Below are positions 50,040 to 59,080 of a DNA stretch of 64,000 nt, piece by piece. How positions within the stretch are numbered: position 1 is the first letter of the stretch; the number at the start of each line of letters is the position of its first letter. Origin of the DNA: Flavobacterium sp. 9 (GTDB lineage: Bacteria > Bacteroidota > Bacteroidia > Flavobacteriales > Flavobacteriaceae); the NCBI RefSeq assembly GCF_002754195.1, contig NZ_PEEU01000001.1:2480001-2544000 (forward strand), written 5' to 3'. The notes under the pieces were generated by a model. It was not told where the DNA came from. It saw only the letters and a program-made list of their open reading frames with translations, and made no database searches. A program made the translations under genes and the position numbers.

Positions 50040-50438
50040 ATGAAATCAGTTTTTAAAACTCTTGCTATTGTATTAACTCTTGCTTTTTCAGCAGTATCGT
50101 GCAGCAGCGACGACGACAACAATAACAAACCAATTCAATCAAGAGATGTTAAATATGAAATAACAGGAAATTTTTCAGGAGAACTTAGCGCAATTTATTT
50201 TGATAAAGGTGGAAATCCATTAAATGAAGATGTTACCAGTTTGCCTTGGACTAAGCAAATTACTGCTGATGCAGGTGTTCCGGGAATAACATTCAGCGCA
50301 AGCGGTCATGGTGGCGTTAAGGACCAAACATTAACTGCTAAAATTTATGTTGGCGGAGAAGTAGTAAAAGAATCTACTGCAAAAGCAAACAATGACGGAA
50401 TCATTGTCGTAACTCTTGCGCCTTATCTTTTTCCATAA
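50040..50438 (+). CDS. Small MmpS-like lipoprotein
   Basis: A 132-aa lipoprotein: signal ends LAFSAVSC (Cys21), then SSDDDNNN. The mature beta domain (VKYEITGNFSGELSAIYFD, LPWTKQI, TLTAKIYVGGEVVKES) looks like the single beta-sandwich of MmpS-type transport accessory proteins, here without a transporter gene. It is divergent from the NarL-type pair across a shared palindrome and is probably controlled by it. Confidence 0.8.
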   Translation: MKSVFKTLAIVLTLAFSAVSCSSDDDNNNKPIQSRDVKYEITGNFSGELSAIYFDKGGNPLNEDVTSLPWTKQITADAGVPGITFSASGHGGVKDQTLTAKIYVGGEVVKESTAKANNDGIIVVTLAPYLFP

Positions 50439-50460
50439 TAATTTTATAAAACAGAAGGTT

Positions 50461-50496
50461 AAAAAAAAGCTTTGTAATCATACAAAGCTTTTTTTT
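50461..50496. terminator. Bidirectional terminator
   Basis: A 16-bp perfect stem including AAAGCTTTGTA / TACAAAGCTTT with a 4-nt loop between convergent genes. It serves the lipoprotein gene and touches the stop of the gene on the other strand. Confidence 0.9.
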
Positions 50497-51091
50497 ATGA
50501 TTCTAATTGATTATTCACTTCTTCAAATTTTGAAATCAAATCATTCAACTTTGATTGTTGTTTTTTAATTTGTTTTGGACGAATATAAAACCAATTAAAA
50601 GTCATCCAAAGCAAAGTTATTCCATAAGCAAAAACAGCCCAGAAAATCGTCATTCTAACGGTATATTCATACATATACAAACCAATTCCAACTCCAAGCA
50701 AAAGAAAATACAAATTCAACATTGTAGATTGCATAAATTGTTGCTTCTTTTTAATCAAGATCAGTTTTTGCAAATATTCCTGATTGGTTTGAGCGGTAAC
50801 AATATTTTTATAAACTGAGGCTAATCGGTTATAAAAAACCAAGTAAATAACCATTGCCAAGATCGTCAACACGATTCCGATTTTTGTCGAAATAAATTCC
50901 GGTTGATAAGTATACCAAACAAAAATAATGAAGGCACAAGTTGCAAAAAGCAAAATATTGGTGATCCATAAAGTACGCAAACCAGCTTTTTTAAATTGCT
51001 TTAATCTTGCCAGTAAATCTTCAATATTGGGCTGACTTACGGTTTGTTTTTTCCATAAATCCTTAAAGTCTATATTATTATTGTGGTCCAT
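50495..51091 (-). CDS. Membrane protein paired with the ECF sigma factor (possible anti-sigma)
   Basis: A 198-aa protein: soluble N-terminal stretch (FKDLWKKQTVSQPNIEDLLARL, about 1-35), then four likely membrane helices in two pairs and a charged C-terminal helix. The gene overlaps the end of the sigma factor gene by 14 bp. Overlap and topology make an anti-sigma role likely, but I see no classical zinc anti-sigma (H-x-x-x-C-x-x-C) motif. Confidence 0.7.
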   Translation of the reverse strand: MDHNNNIDFKDLWKKQTVSQPNIEDLLARLKQFKKAGLRTLWITNILLFATCAFIIFVWYTYQPEFISTKIGIVLTILAMVIYLVFYNRLASVYKNIVTAQTNQEYLQKLILIKKKQQFMQSTMLNLYFLLLGVGIGLYMYEYTVRMTIFWAVFAYGITLLWMTFNWFYIRPKQIKKQQSKLNDLISKFEEVNNQLES

Positions 51092-51551
51092 TTTCTTTAA
51101 ATTTTTGAGTCAATTTTTCTTTTATTCTGTGAATCTTCACTCGGGTATTAGCTTCCGAAAGTCCGACAATTTTAGCGATTTCAGCTTGCTTGATATCTTC
51201 AAGTTCAAGCGAAATAATAATACGTTCCGTTTCCGGTAATTCGGCAATACATTTATACAAAAACTGAATTTGCGGTTCTATTGATTGCTGCTTTTCTTCG
51301 GTCAGATTAATTGGCAAATCTGATTTAAGAAAGCGCTTTTCTTTTTCAATCTGTCGCAAACAATTGTTAGACGCGATTCTAAAAATCCAGGTTCCAATAC
51401 TCGATTCATTTCTAAAAGTGTCCAGCTTTTGCCAAACAATAACAAAGGTTTCCTGAGCCAAATCCTGTGCGATATCATAATCGTTCACAAAACCCATACA
51501 AAGTCTGAATATTCTATCCCAATACGTTTTATAGATCTCTTCAAATACCAT
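51078..51551 (-). CDS. ECF (sigma-70 family) RNA polymerase sigma factor
   Basis: A 157-aa extracytoplasmic-function sigma factor. Region 2 is RLCMGFVNDYDIAQDLAQETFVIVW, region 4 is LPETERIIISLELEDIKQAEIAKIVGLSEANTRVKIHRIKEKL. The frame extends to 51593 into the upstream hydrolase gene, but the ATG at 51551 (MVFEEIYKTYW) is the family start and leaves a 2-bp gap. The set alpha/beta hydrolase, sigma factor and membrane partner is one transcription unit. Confidence 0.9.
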   Translation of the reverse strand: MVFEEIYKTYWDRIFRLCMGFVNDYDIAQDLAQETFVIVWQKLDTFRNESSIGTWIFRIASNNCLRQIEKEKRFLKSDLPINLTEEKQQSIEPQIQFLYKCIAELPETERIIISLELEDIKQAEIAKIVGLSEANTRVKIHRIKEKLTQKFKENGPQ

Positions 51552-51553
51552 CT

Positions 51554-52402
51554 TTAAGATTTTACAAAATTGCTTAATTGCTCTAAATACCATTCTGTAT
51601 CGTCATACATAATAAAGTGTAATCCTTTATTTGCATATTGAAATTTTGCGGTTTTTAGATTTTTATATTGCTCTTCAATTGCAGGTTTTAAATTTATAAA
51701 ATAAGATTCTAATAAAATTAATGACGGACATTTTATAGCCGCGATTTTATCTCTTAGATCTGTATTCGAAAAATCACAATACATTTCGGCAAATGTTTTT
51801 CTGTCTGATTTTACACTCCAATCAACAAGCATTTCAAGTTTTGATGTATCTGCCAAAAGTCTTGGCGCCATCTTTTTCTGCATATCATAAAACTGAGTAT
51901 CACTCATTGCCGTCATTTGAGTTACCATTGGCGAACAATCATTATTTTCTTTTGCTTTAAAAGAAGGATCCATCAATGCGCTTAAACATGGCAATGCATC
52001 TACGACAATAATTTTACTAACCAAATCAGGATAATCTGCTGCAATTGCCAATGCTAATCCGCCGCCCATACTATGACCAATTATGATTGGTTTTTCAATT
52101 TTATTGTCTTTTATATAATTGGCAATTTCGTTTTCCCAATTTTTGAATGTTGCATTTCCTTGTGGTTTTACTCCGGCAAAACCAGCCATTGTAAGTGTAT
52201 AACAGGTAAAATCTTTTTCGAAGTTAACTTTTGTTTCTTTCCAAACATCTCCTGAAGAAGCAAATCCGGGAATGAATACAATAGCTTTTTTTCCTTTTCC
52301 GGTTTTAGTAACCTCAAACGGATATTGTTTTGTTTGTGCAAATACATTTAAACATAATGCTGAAAATAATAAGGCGATAACCAAGATGATATACTTTTTC
52401 AT
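51554..52402 (-). CDS. Exported alpha/beta hydrolase
   Basis: A 282-aa hydrolase with a signal peptide (cut after about residue 22, NVFAQ). The nucleophile elbow is IIGHSMGGGLAL; the oxyanion side is FIPGFASSGDVW; a late acid and the GLHFIMYDD histidine complete the triad. The substrate is unknown. It is the first gene before the sigma factor gene, so its product may be part of the same stress response. Confidence 0.88.
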   Translation of the reverse strand: MKKYIILVIALLFSALCLNVFAQTKQYPFEVTKTGKGKKAIVFIPGFASSGDVWKETKVNFEKDFTCYTLTMAGFAGVKPQGNATFKNWENEIANYIKDNKIEKPIIIGHSMGGGLALAIAADYPDLVSKIIVVDALPCLSALMDPSFKAKENNDCSPMVTQMTAMSDTQFYDMQKKMAPRLLADTSKLEMLVDWSVKSDRKTFAEMYCDFSNTDLRDKIAAIKCPSLILLESYFINLKPAIEEQYKNLKTAKFQYANKGLHFIMYDDTEWYLEQLSNFVKS

Positions 52403-52526
52403 TTTTAATAGTTTTAAGTTATTAAATGATTTAATTCGCCTTTTGGATACGAGCGCTTTTAAAATGTTACAACTAAAATGAAAATTTCAATAAAAAAGTT
52501 TAAAATCTCAGTGTTTATGGATGTTT

Positions 52527-52670
52527 TTTAACCGCAAAGTGCGCGAAGATTTACGCAAAGTACGCAAGGTTTTCCTCAATATTGTCATTGCGAGGAACGA
52601 AGCAACCACACTACAATAAGACACAAAGCTTGATCCAACAAATGAGATTGCTTCGTTCCTCGCAAAGACA
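52527..52670. repeat. Two adjoining dispersed repeats
   Basis: 52527-52575 is a degenerate single arm of the ACCGCAAAG family. 52583-52605 and 52648-52670 form an inverted repeat with one mismatch over 23 bp (core GCGAGGAACGAAGCAA); a solo arm of that family lies at 60945-60969. Together these fill most of the 355-bp gap 52403-52757, which has no gene. Confidence 0.75.
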
Positions 52671-52682
52671 CAAAATGAGGTA

Positions 52683-52732
52683 ATTATAAAAAAAATTCCA
52701 AACCCCAATCGTAAAATTGGAATTTGGAATTT
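52683..52732 (-). terminator. Terminator of leuS
   Basis: A 10-bp perfect outer stem AAATTCCAAA / TTTGGAATTT plus an inner CCAAT / ATTGG stem, followed on the minus strand by a T8 tract, 26 bp after the leuS stop. Confidence 0.75.
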
Positions 52733-52757
52733 ATAAAATATTGGAATTTTAAAATTA

Positions 52758-55625
52758 TTAACCTACAAGGTTAATGATTTTACCAGGAACAATAATCACT
52801 TTATTTGGTGTTTTACCATCTAATTGTTTTTGTGTTCTTTCGTCTTTCATGATGATTTCTTCGATTTGTTCTTTGGTTAAATCCAAAGGCAATTCGATTG
52901 TGAAACGCATTTTTCCGTTGAAAGAAACTGGATATTCTTTATTGGTTTCAACCAAATGTTTCGCTTCAAAAACTGGGAAAGGAACTTCAGAAATTGAAGT
53001 TGTATTTCCTAATTGCGACCATAATTCTTCAGCAATATGTGGTGCGTAAGGCGAAACCAAAATTGCTAAAGGCTCTAAGATTGCTCTTGAATGACAATTT
53101 TGAGTTGACAATTCGTTCACACAAATCATAAATTGAGAAACTGATGTATTGAAAGAGAAACTCTCAATATCTTCGGCTACTTTTTTGATCGTTTTGTGTA
53201 ATGATTTTAAGTTGTCTTTTGTTGGTTCGTCGTTATTTACGATTAAACCGTTATTTTCATCAAAATACAATCTCCATAGTTTTTTCAAGAAACCAAATAC
53301 TCCAGAAATTCCAGCAGTATTCCAAGGTTTAGCTTGCTCTAACGGTCCTAAAAACATTTCGTACAAACGCAATGTATCAGCTCCGTATTCGTTACAAATA
53401 TCATCCGGAGTTACCACATTATAGTATGATTTCGACATTTTTTCGACTTCACGACCTACAATGTATTTTCCGTTTTCATCTAAAATAAATTCAGCAGTAT
53501 TAAAATCTTCTCTCCAAGCTTTGAATTTTTCGATATTTAATTCATCCGAAGAATTTACAAAATGAACATCAACGCGAATTGGCTGTACATTTTGACCTTC
53601 AATTTTATTTTTAGACACAAAAGTATTCGTTCCTTCCAATCTGTAAACATAAGCAGTCGTTCCCAAAATCATTCCCTGATTAATCAGTTTTTTGAATGGC
53701 TCTTCGGTTGGAGCAAAACCTTTGTCTTTTAAGAATTTATTCCAGAAACGAGAATACAATAAGTGTCCGGTTGCGTGTTCGCTTCCTCCAATATACAAAT
53801 CAACGCTTTCCCAATAAGCTAAAGCTTCTTTGCTTGCAAATTCGTTTTCGTTATGCGCATCCATATAACGCATCCAATACCATGAACTTCCCGCCCAACC
53901 TGGCATCGTGTTCAATTCCAATGGAAAAATCGTTGCATGATCTACTAAATCTGTATTGACAACTTTATTGTTTTTTGTATCCCAAGCCCAAACAGCTGCA
54001 TTTCCTAACGGAGGCAAACCATCTTCGGTTGGTAAATATTTCTCTACTTCAGGCAAGATAATTGGCAAATGTTGCGAATCGATCATCTTTGGCAAACCAT
54101 TTACATAATAAACCGGAAAAGGTTCTCCCCAATAACGCTGACGAGAAAAAACTGCATCACGCAAACGGTAATTTGTTTTTCCGCTTCCTTGTCCAATTTT
54201 CTCTAAAGCCGTAATTGCAGCCTGAGTTGCTTCTTTATAATTTAATCCGTTTAAGAAATCAGAATTTGCAATTTCGACATTGTCTTTAGAACCGTAAGCC
54301 GCTTCAGAAATATCAACATTTGCGAAGATATTCTTGATTTCCTGCATTCCTTTTTCGGCTTTAAAGAAATTAGCAAAAGCATAATCTCTTTCGTCTCCAC
54401 AAGGAACCGCCATTACAGCACCAGTTCCGTAACCTGCCAAAACGTAATCTCCAATCCAAACCGGAATCGCTTCTTTTGTAAAAGGATGCTCTGCATAAGC
54501 TCCGGTAAATACTCCCGAAATAGTTTTTACATCGGCCATACGCTCACGCTCTGAACGTTTTGCTGTTTTTTCGATATAAGCTTCAACTGCTTCTTTTTGT
54601 TCTGGAGTTGTAATTTTAGCAACCAAATCATGCTCTGGTGCCAAAGTCATAAAAGTTACGCCATAGATTGTATCAGGACGAGTTGTGAAAACTTCGATTA
54701 CTTCTTCATGATCTTTCACATTAAATTTCACCAAAGCACCAACAGATTTTCCAATCCAGTTTCTTTGTGATTCTTTTATAGATTCGCTCCAGTCGATATC
54801 ATTTAAACCTTGCAACAAACGCTCTGCATAAGCAGAAATTCGCATGCTCCATTGTGTCATTTTTTTACGAATAACAGGATATCCACCGCGCTCAGAAACT
54901 CCGTTTACGATTTCGTCATTTGCCAAAACAGTTCCTAAACCAGGACACCAGTTTACTTCTGTTTCTGCCAAATAAGTCATTCTGTATTGCAAAAGAATTT
55001 TCTCTTTTTGATCTTCAGAATAAGAATTCCATTCATCTGCAGTAAAAATTGCAACATTATCGTCGCAAACTGCTTCAACTAATTCGTTTCCTTCTCCTTC
55101 AAAAACTTTTACAAGCTCTGAAATTTCAAAAGCCTGTCCTTGTTTTTTGCAATACCAGGAATTAAATAATTGGATAAAAATCCATTGTGTATGTTTGTAA
55201 TAATCAGGATTTGAAGTTCGCACTTCGCGGCTCCAATCAAATGAAAAACCAATTTTATCTAATTGTTTTCTATATCCGGCAATTTGTTTTCCTTCTTTAT
55301 CAACTCCACCGTCAATATTTACGCGTGTTGTATCTTCAGGACGTTGCCCCGTTTGTATTGCATATTGTTCAGCAGGCAATCCAAAACTGTCGTATCCCAT
55401 TGGGTGCAAAACATTGAATCCCTGATGTCTTTTGAAACGAGAATATACATCTGAAGCAATATAACCCAGCGGATGCCCAACGTGAAGTCCTGCACCTGAC
55501 GGATAAGGAAACATGTCTAAAACATAATGCTTCGGTTTTTCAGAATTATTACTTGCAGCAAAAGTTTGGTTTTCAGCCCAATATTTTTGCCATTTCTCTT
55601 CGATTTCGTTTGGATTGTATTTCAT
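52758..55625 (-). CDS. leuS: Leucyl-tRNA synthetase
   Basis: A 955-aa class I synthetase. The HIGH motif is in PSGAGLHVGHPLGY (about 44-57), the large editing domain follows, and KMSKSYYNVVTPDD is the KMSKS loop; the C-terminal anticodon and leucine-specific domains complete it. It is longer than the enterobacterial enzyme by about 90 residues, common in this phylum. The gene is single and has a full promoter match. Confidence 0.97.
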   Translation of the reverse strand: MKYNPNEIEEKWQKYWAENQTFAASNNSEKPKHYVLDMFPYPSGAGLHVGHPLGYIASDVYSRFKRHQGFNVLHPMGYDSFGLPAEQYAIQTGQRPEDTTRVNIDGGVDKEGKQIAGYRKQLDKIGFSFDWSREVRTSNPDYYKHTQWIFIQLFNSWYCKKQGQAFEISELVKVFEGEGNELVEAVCDDNVAIFTADEWNSYSEDQKEKILLQYRMTYLAETEVNWCPGLGTVLANDEIVNGVSERGGYPVIRKKMTQWSMRISAYAERLLQGLNDIDWSESIKESQRNWIGKSVGALVKFNVKDHEEVIEVFTTRPDTIYGVTFMTLAPEHDLVAKITTPEQKEAVEAYIEKTAKRSERERMADVKTISGVFTGAYAEHPFTKEAIPVWIGDYVLAGYGTGAVMAVPCGDERDYAFANFFKAEKGMQEIKNIFANVDISEAAYGSKDNVEIANSDFLNGLNYKEATQAAITALEKIGQGSGKTNYRLRDAVFSRQRYWGEPFPVYYVNGLPKMIDSQHLPIILPEVEKYLPTEDGLPPLGNAAVWAWDTKNNKVVNTDLVDHATIFPLELNTMPGWAGSSWYWMRYMDAHNENEFASKEALAYWESVDLYIGGSEHATGHLLYSRFWNKFLKDKGFAPTEEPFKKLINQGMILGTTAYVYRLEGTNTFVSKNKIEGQNVQPIRVDVHFVNSSDELNIEKFKAWREDFNTAEFILDENGKYIVGREVEKMSKSYYNVVTPDDICNEYGADTLRLYEMFLGPLEQAKPWNTAGISGVFGFLKKLWRLYFDENNGLIVNNDEPTKDNLKSLHKTIKKVAEDIESFSFNTSVSQFMICVNELSTQNCHSRAILEPLAILVSPYAPHIAEELWSQLGNTTSISEVPFPVFEAKHLVETNKEYPVSFNGKMRFTIELPLDLTKEQIEEIIMKDERTQKQLDGKTPNKVIIVPGKIINLVG

Positions 55626-55678
55626 TTTTTTTGAGTTGCTAAGCTACTGAGTAACTAAGTTTCTAAGTTTTAAGTTCG

Positions 55679-55708
55679 CAAATTTACATTTATTACAGAT
55701 TGTACCAA
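55679..55708 (-). promoter_or_regulatory. Promoter of leuS
   Basis: On the minus strand: TTG (55706-55708), 19 bp, TAAATTTG (55679-55686), the best-spaced match to the consensus in the window. Confidence 0.75.
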
Positions 55709-55739
55709 AGCTATTTCGTTGACAAACAAATAAAATAAC

Positions 55740-55793
55740 AAAATACTTATTTTTAATTACGTAAAAATACTTATGTTTGCATTAAAATACTTA
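55740..55793 (+). promoter_or_regulatory. Triple direct repeat AAAATACTTA over the ModE-like gene promoter
   Basis: Three exact copies of AAAATACTTA at 55740, 55764 and 55784 (24 and 20 bp apart, near two helix turns). The -7 candidate TATGTTTG (55772-55779) begins in copy 2, and the expected transcript start falls in copy 3. A regulator bound here would block the promoter; autoregulation by the ModE-like protein is the simplest reading. Confidence 0.55.
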
Positions 55794-55893
55794 GCAGATA
55801 TTTTTTACCTTATTTTATCAAAAATAAATCAGCGAAAGAATAGCTTTACAAAAAACAACCAACTATCTTAGCAATAACTATTTAGAATCTAAC

Positions 55894-56241
55894 ATGGAGA
55901 ATAACAAAAAATACTCTATTGAAGTCCGTCTCTGGATTGAAGAAACTGAAGGTCCATTTTTAGGAATTGGAAAAATCTGGTTGCTCGAAAATATTCGGAA
56001 AACGGGATCCATTACAAACGCTGCAAAAGAAATGAAAATGGCTTACAGACAAGCCTGGCAATTAGTTGAAGAAATGAATCAGCGCGCCGAAAGTCCTTTG
56101 GTAGAAAAATTACTTGGCGGAAAAGGCGGCGGTGGCGCAAAACTCACTGAAGCCGGAGAAAAAGCAATAACTATTTTCTATGAAGTCGAAAAGCGTATTA
56201 AAGATTTTGCTTTAAAAGAAACTCAGAATTTGAAATTTTAA
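55894..56241 (+). CDS. ModE-type winged-helix regulator without molybdate-binding domain
   Basis: A 115-aa DNA-binding protein: ModE N-terminal domain, with IGKIWLLENIRKTGSITNAA, MAYRQAWQLVEEMN and the glycine-rich GGKGGGGAKLTEAGE wing. It ends there; the two molybdate-binding MOP domains of enterobacterial ModE are absent, so metal sensing must be indirect or lost. The next gene encodes a TonB receptor and the one after it a molybdopterin-fold lipoprotein, which supports a molybdate, tungstate or cofactor context. Confidence 0.88.
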   Translation: MENNKKYSIEVRLWIEETEGPFLGIGKIWLLENIRKTGSITNAAKEMKMAYRQAWQLVEEMNQRAESPLVEKLLGGKGGGGAKLTEAGEKAITIFYEVEKRIKDFALKETQNLKF

Positions 56242-56498
56242 AAGATTAAGTTTTGACAATATTCATTTAATTCTGAATCTATTAAAGCATGATTTTAGTC
56301 ATATTTTATATTTAAAAATTGCATTTGTTTTGTGAAATAGAAATTGGACAAAGTTTTTTTATTTCTGAAAGAAAAAATCAAATAGCAGTATTCCTGAAAA
56401 AACACATTGATTTTCTTTATAAAATAAATTAACCAAAAAACCAACCTTTTTAACCATCAGTATTCATTTTAAAACATACTGAAAATTTTATTCTAAAT

Positions 56499-59060
56499 AT
56501 GAAATTACAACTTTACATATTACTGCTTTTTATAAGTTTCAAAAGCTTTTCTCAAGCAAAAGATTCTATAAAAGATCCCGATAACATCAAAAAAGAAGAA
56601 TTAAATGAAGTCGTAATTACAGCTTCCCGCAGATCCGAAAAAATAATGCGTTCTCCTATAAGTATCGAGCAATTAAAATCGGCGGAAGCCAAAAAAATGG
56701 GATCGCCAAGTATTTATGAAGCGCTTGAAAACGTAAAAGGCGTTCAGATAATAACCCCAAGCTTGGGTTTTAAGGTTATTAATACAAGAGGTTTTGCCAA
56801 TTCGACTAATGTAAGATTTGCGCAATTGGTTGACGGAATTGATAATCAGGCGCCACATTTGGGCGCTCCAATTGCCAATGCACTTGGCGCAAATGATCTC
56901 GATATTGACAAAATAGAAATTATTCCGGGAACTGCGGCGGCTTTGTACGGAATGAATGCCATTAATGGTTTGGCAAATATTCAGACCAAAAATCCTTTTG
57001 AATATCAAGGCATAAGTATTCAGCAATTGACTGGCGTAAATCACGTTGGAAATATTGATCGGTTTTCACCGAAATTATATTCGCAATTTAATTTGCGTAT
57101 TGCGAAAGTGTTCAATGAAAAATTGGCTTTCAAAATAAATGCTTCGGCAACCGGAGGAACAGATTGGATTGCAGATGACAGAACCGATTTGGCCCCAAAT
57201 GCAAATGCTTCAACCAATTTATATGGTGCAGATAATCCGGCTTATGACGAAGTAAATGGTTATGGAAATGAATCGGCAAACAGAAAAACCCTGAACTTAA
57301 ACGGTAAAAATTATGTTGTTGCCAGAACTGGTTATCGTGAAACTGATATTTCTGATTATGATATTAAAAACTACAAGGCTGATGTTGGTTTTTACTTTCG
57401 ACCAAAACAAGGAAACGAATTAGCCGTGACTTATAAAACAGCCTTAATCAATACGATTTATCAACGTTCGAATCGTTTTAGATTAGACAATTATACTTTA
57501 AATCAATTTGCGGTTGATTATCACACGCCAATTTTTCAGATAAAAGCCTATGCAACAACCGAAAATACCGGAGATTCATATAACATGCGTTCATTGGCAG
57601 AAAATATGGATCGAGCTTATAAATCTGATGACAAATGGTTTGCAGATTATTCAACGGCTTATAAAAATGCAATTACAAACGGAGCTTCTGTAGCTGATGC
57701 GCACAAAATTGCCAGGTCAACTTCTGATCAAGGAAGATTTCAACCTGGAACTCCGACTTATGAAGAAAAGAAAAACGAATTGGTCAATATAAATAATTGG
57801 GATATTGGTGCCGCTTTACGCGTAAAATCGACTTTAGTTCATGGCGAAGGATTAATTAATTGGGACAAAGCTTTCTCTTCTTTTTTCGAAAAAATAGAAA
57901 CAAAATTATTGAGTGGTTTTGATTACAGAAACTACATTATTGTTCCTGACGGAAACTATTTTATCAATCCTGTAAATACTTCTAAAAACTTAACGTATCA
58001 AAAAACAGGCGCTTTTACACAGTTAACTAAAGATTTCTTTCAAGAAAAATTACGTTTAGGAGCCACAATAAGAATGGACAAATCCGATTATTTTGATGTG
58101 AAATTTACTCCGCAATTTACAGCGGTTTATTCTCCAAAAGAAACGATTAGTTTTAGAGCTTCTTACCAAAACGGATATCGTTTTCCGAGTATTTTCGAAG
58201 GTTTTTCGAATGTAAATAGCGGCGGCGTAAAACGTGTTGGCGGATTACGAATCATGTCCGATGGTATTTTTGAAAACTCTTATACCAAAGCTTCAATCGA
58301 CAAATTTCAATCGCAGGTAAACAGCGATGTAAATACTCTTGGAATAACTCAGGCGCAAGCCATTGAAAAGAACAAAAATACGATTCAAAAAAATCCGTAC
58401 ACTTATCTGCAACCGGAATTTGTAAAATCTTTCGAATTTGGATTTAAAACCATTACATTAAATAAAAATCTTTTTATCGATGCCGATTTTTATTACAACT
58501 CTTATAAAAATTTCATTGCTCAAGTCGAAGCCAGTATTCCAAATACAACAGATCCTGATAAGATTCCGACAGCTTTATATTCAAAAAACACGCAAAACAG
58601 ATATCGTTTATGGACTAATTCTAAAAGTAAAATTTACAATTACGGAGGAAGTTTAGGTTTGAAATATCGAATCGACGAAACTTTTACGGCGCTAACAAAT
58701 TTAACCTATACCAAACTTGACAGAACGGACGATAAAGATGGTCTGGAAGATGGTTTTAATACTCCGGAATTTAATGTAAACGGAACTTTAATGGCGCAAA
58801 ATATCTGGCGAAATCTTGGCGTAAGCGCAACAGCACGATATCAGACAAATTTTGATTATGTGTCTTTTTTGGTCTCAGGAACCGTTCCGGCTTATTGGTC
58901 AATGGATGCGCAGGTAAATTATAATTTTAGAAAAACGTGTTTGACAACTAAATTAGGAGGAACCAATATTCTTAACAAACCTTATACTTCAATACTTGGC
59001 GGACCTTCAATTGGCGGATTATATTATTTATCATTAGTTTGGGAATCTAAGAAAATCTAA
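56499..59060 (+). CDS. TonB-dependent receptor, molybdenum-context
   Basis: An 853-aa outer-membrane receptor. Signal peptide 1-18 (ends FKSFSQ), TonB-box-like EVVITASR at 36-43, plug about 50-165 (SPISIEQLKSAEAKK, IITPSLGFKVINTRG, LVDGIDNQAPH), then the 22-strand barrel. The last residues LSLVWESKKI end without the usual aromatic. The ligand is unknown; the ModE-like regulator upstream and the molybdopterin-fold lipoprotein 20 bp downstream make a molybdenum or tungsten compound, or the cofactor itself, a reasonable guess. Confidence 0.9.
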   Translation: MKLQLYILLLFISFKSFSQAKDSIKDPDNIKKEELNEVVITASRRSEKIMRSPISIEQLKSAEAKKMGSPSIYEALENVKGVQIITPSLGFKVINTRGFANSTNVRFAQLVDGIDNQAPHLGAPIANALGANDLDIDKIEIIPGTAAALYGMNAINGLANIQTKNPFEYQGISIQQLTGVNHVGNIDRFSPKLYSQFNLRIAKVFNEKLAFKINASATGGTDWIADDRTDLAPNANASTNLYGADNPAYDEVNGYGNESANRKTLNLNGKNYVVARTGYRETDISDYDIKNYKADVGFYFRPKQGNELAVTYKTALINTIYQRSNRFRLDNYTLNQFAVDYHTPIFQIKAYATTENTGDSYNMRSLAENMDRAYKSDDKWFADYSTAYKNAITNGASVADAHKIARSTSDQGRFQPGTPTYEEKKNELVNINNWDIGAALRVKSTLVHGEGLINWDKAFSSFFEKIETKLLSGFDYRNYIIVPDGNYFINPVNTSKNLTYQKTGAFTQLTKDFFQEKLRLGATIRMDKSDYFDVKFTPQFTAVYSPKETISFRASYQNGYRFPSIFEGFSNVNSGGVKRVGGLRIMSDGIFENSYTKASIDKFQSQVNSDVNTLGITQAQAIEKNKNTIQKNPYTYLQPEFVKSFEFGFKTITLNKNLFIDADFYYNSYKNFIAQVEASIPNTTDPDKIPTALYSKNTQNRYRLWTNSKSKIYNYGGSLGLKYRIDETFTALTNLTYTKLDRTDDKDGLEDGFNTPEFNVNGTLMAQNIWRNLGVSATARYQTNFDYVSFLVSGTVPAYWSMDAQVNYNFRKTCLTTKLGGTNILNKPYTSILGGPSIGGLYYLSLVWESKKI

Positions 59061-59080
59061 AAAAAACAAACCTTCTTCAT

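Noticed and set aside
55626..55678. Possible Leu attenuator before leuS
   Set aside because: The predicted leader is only about 47 bases, with no Leu-rich frame and no terminator hairpin.
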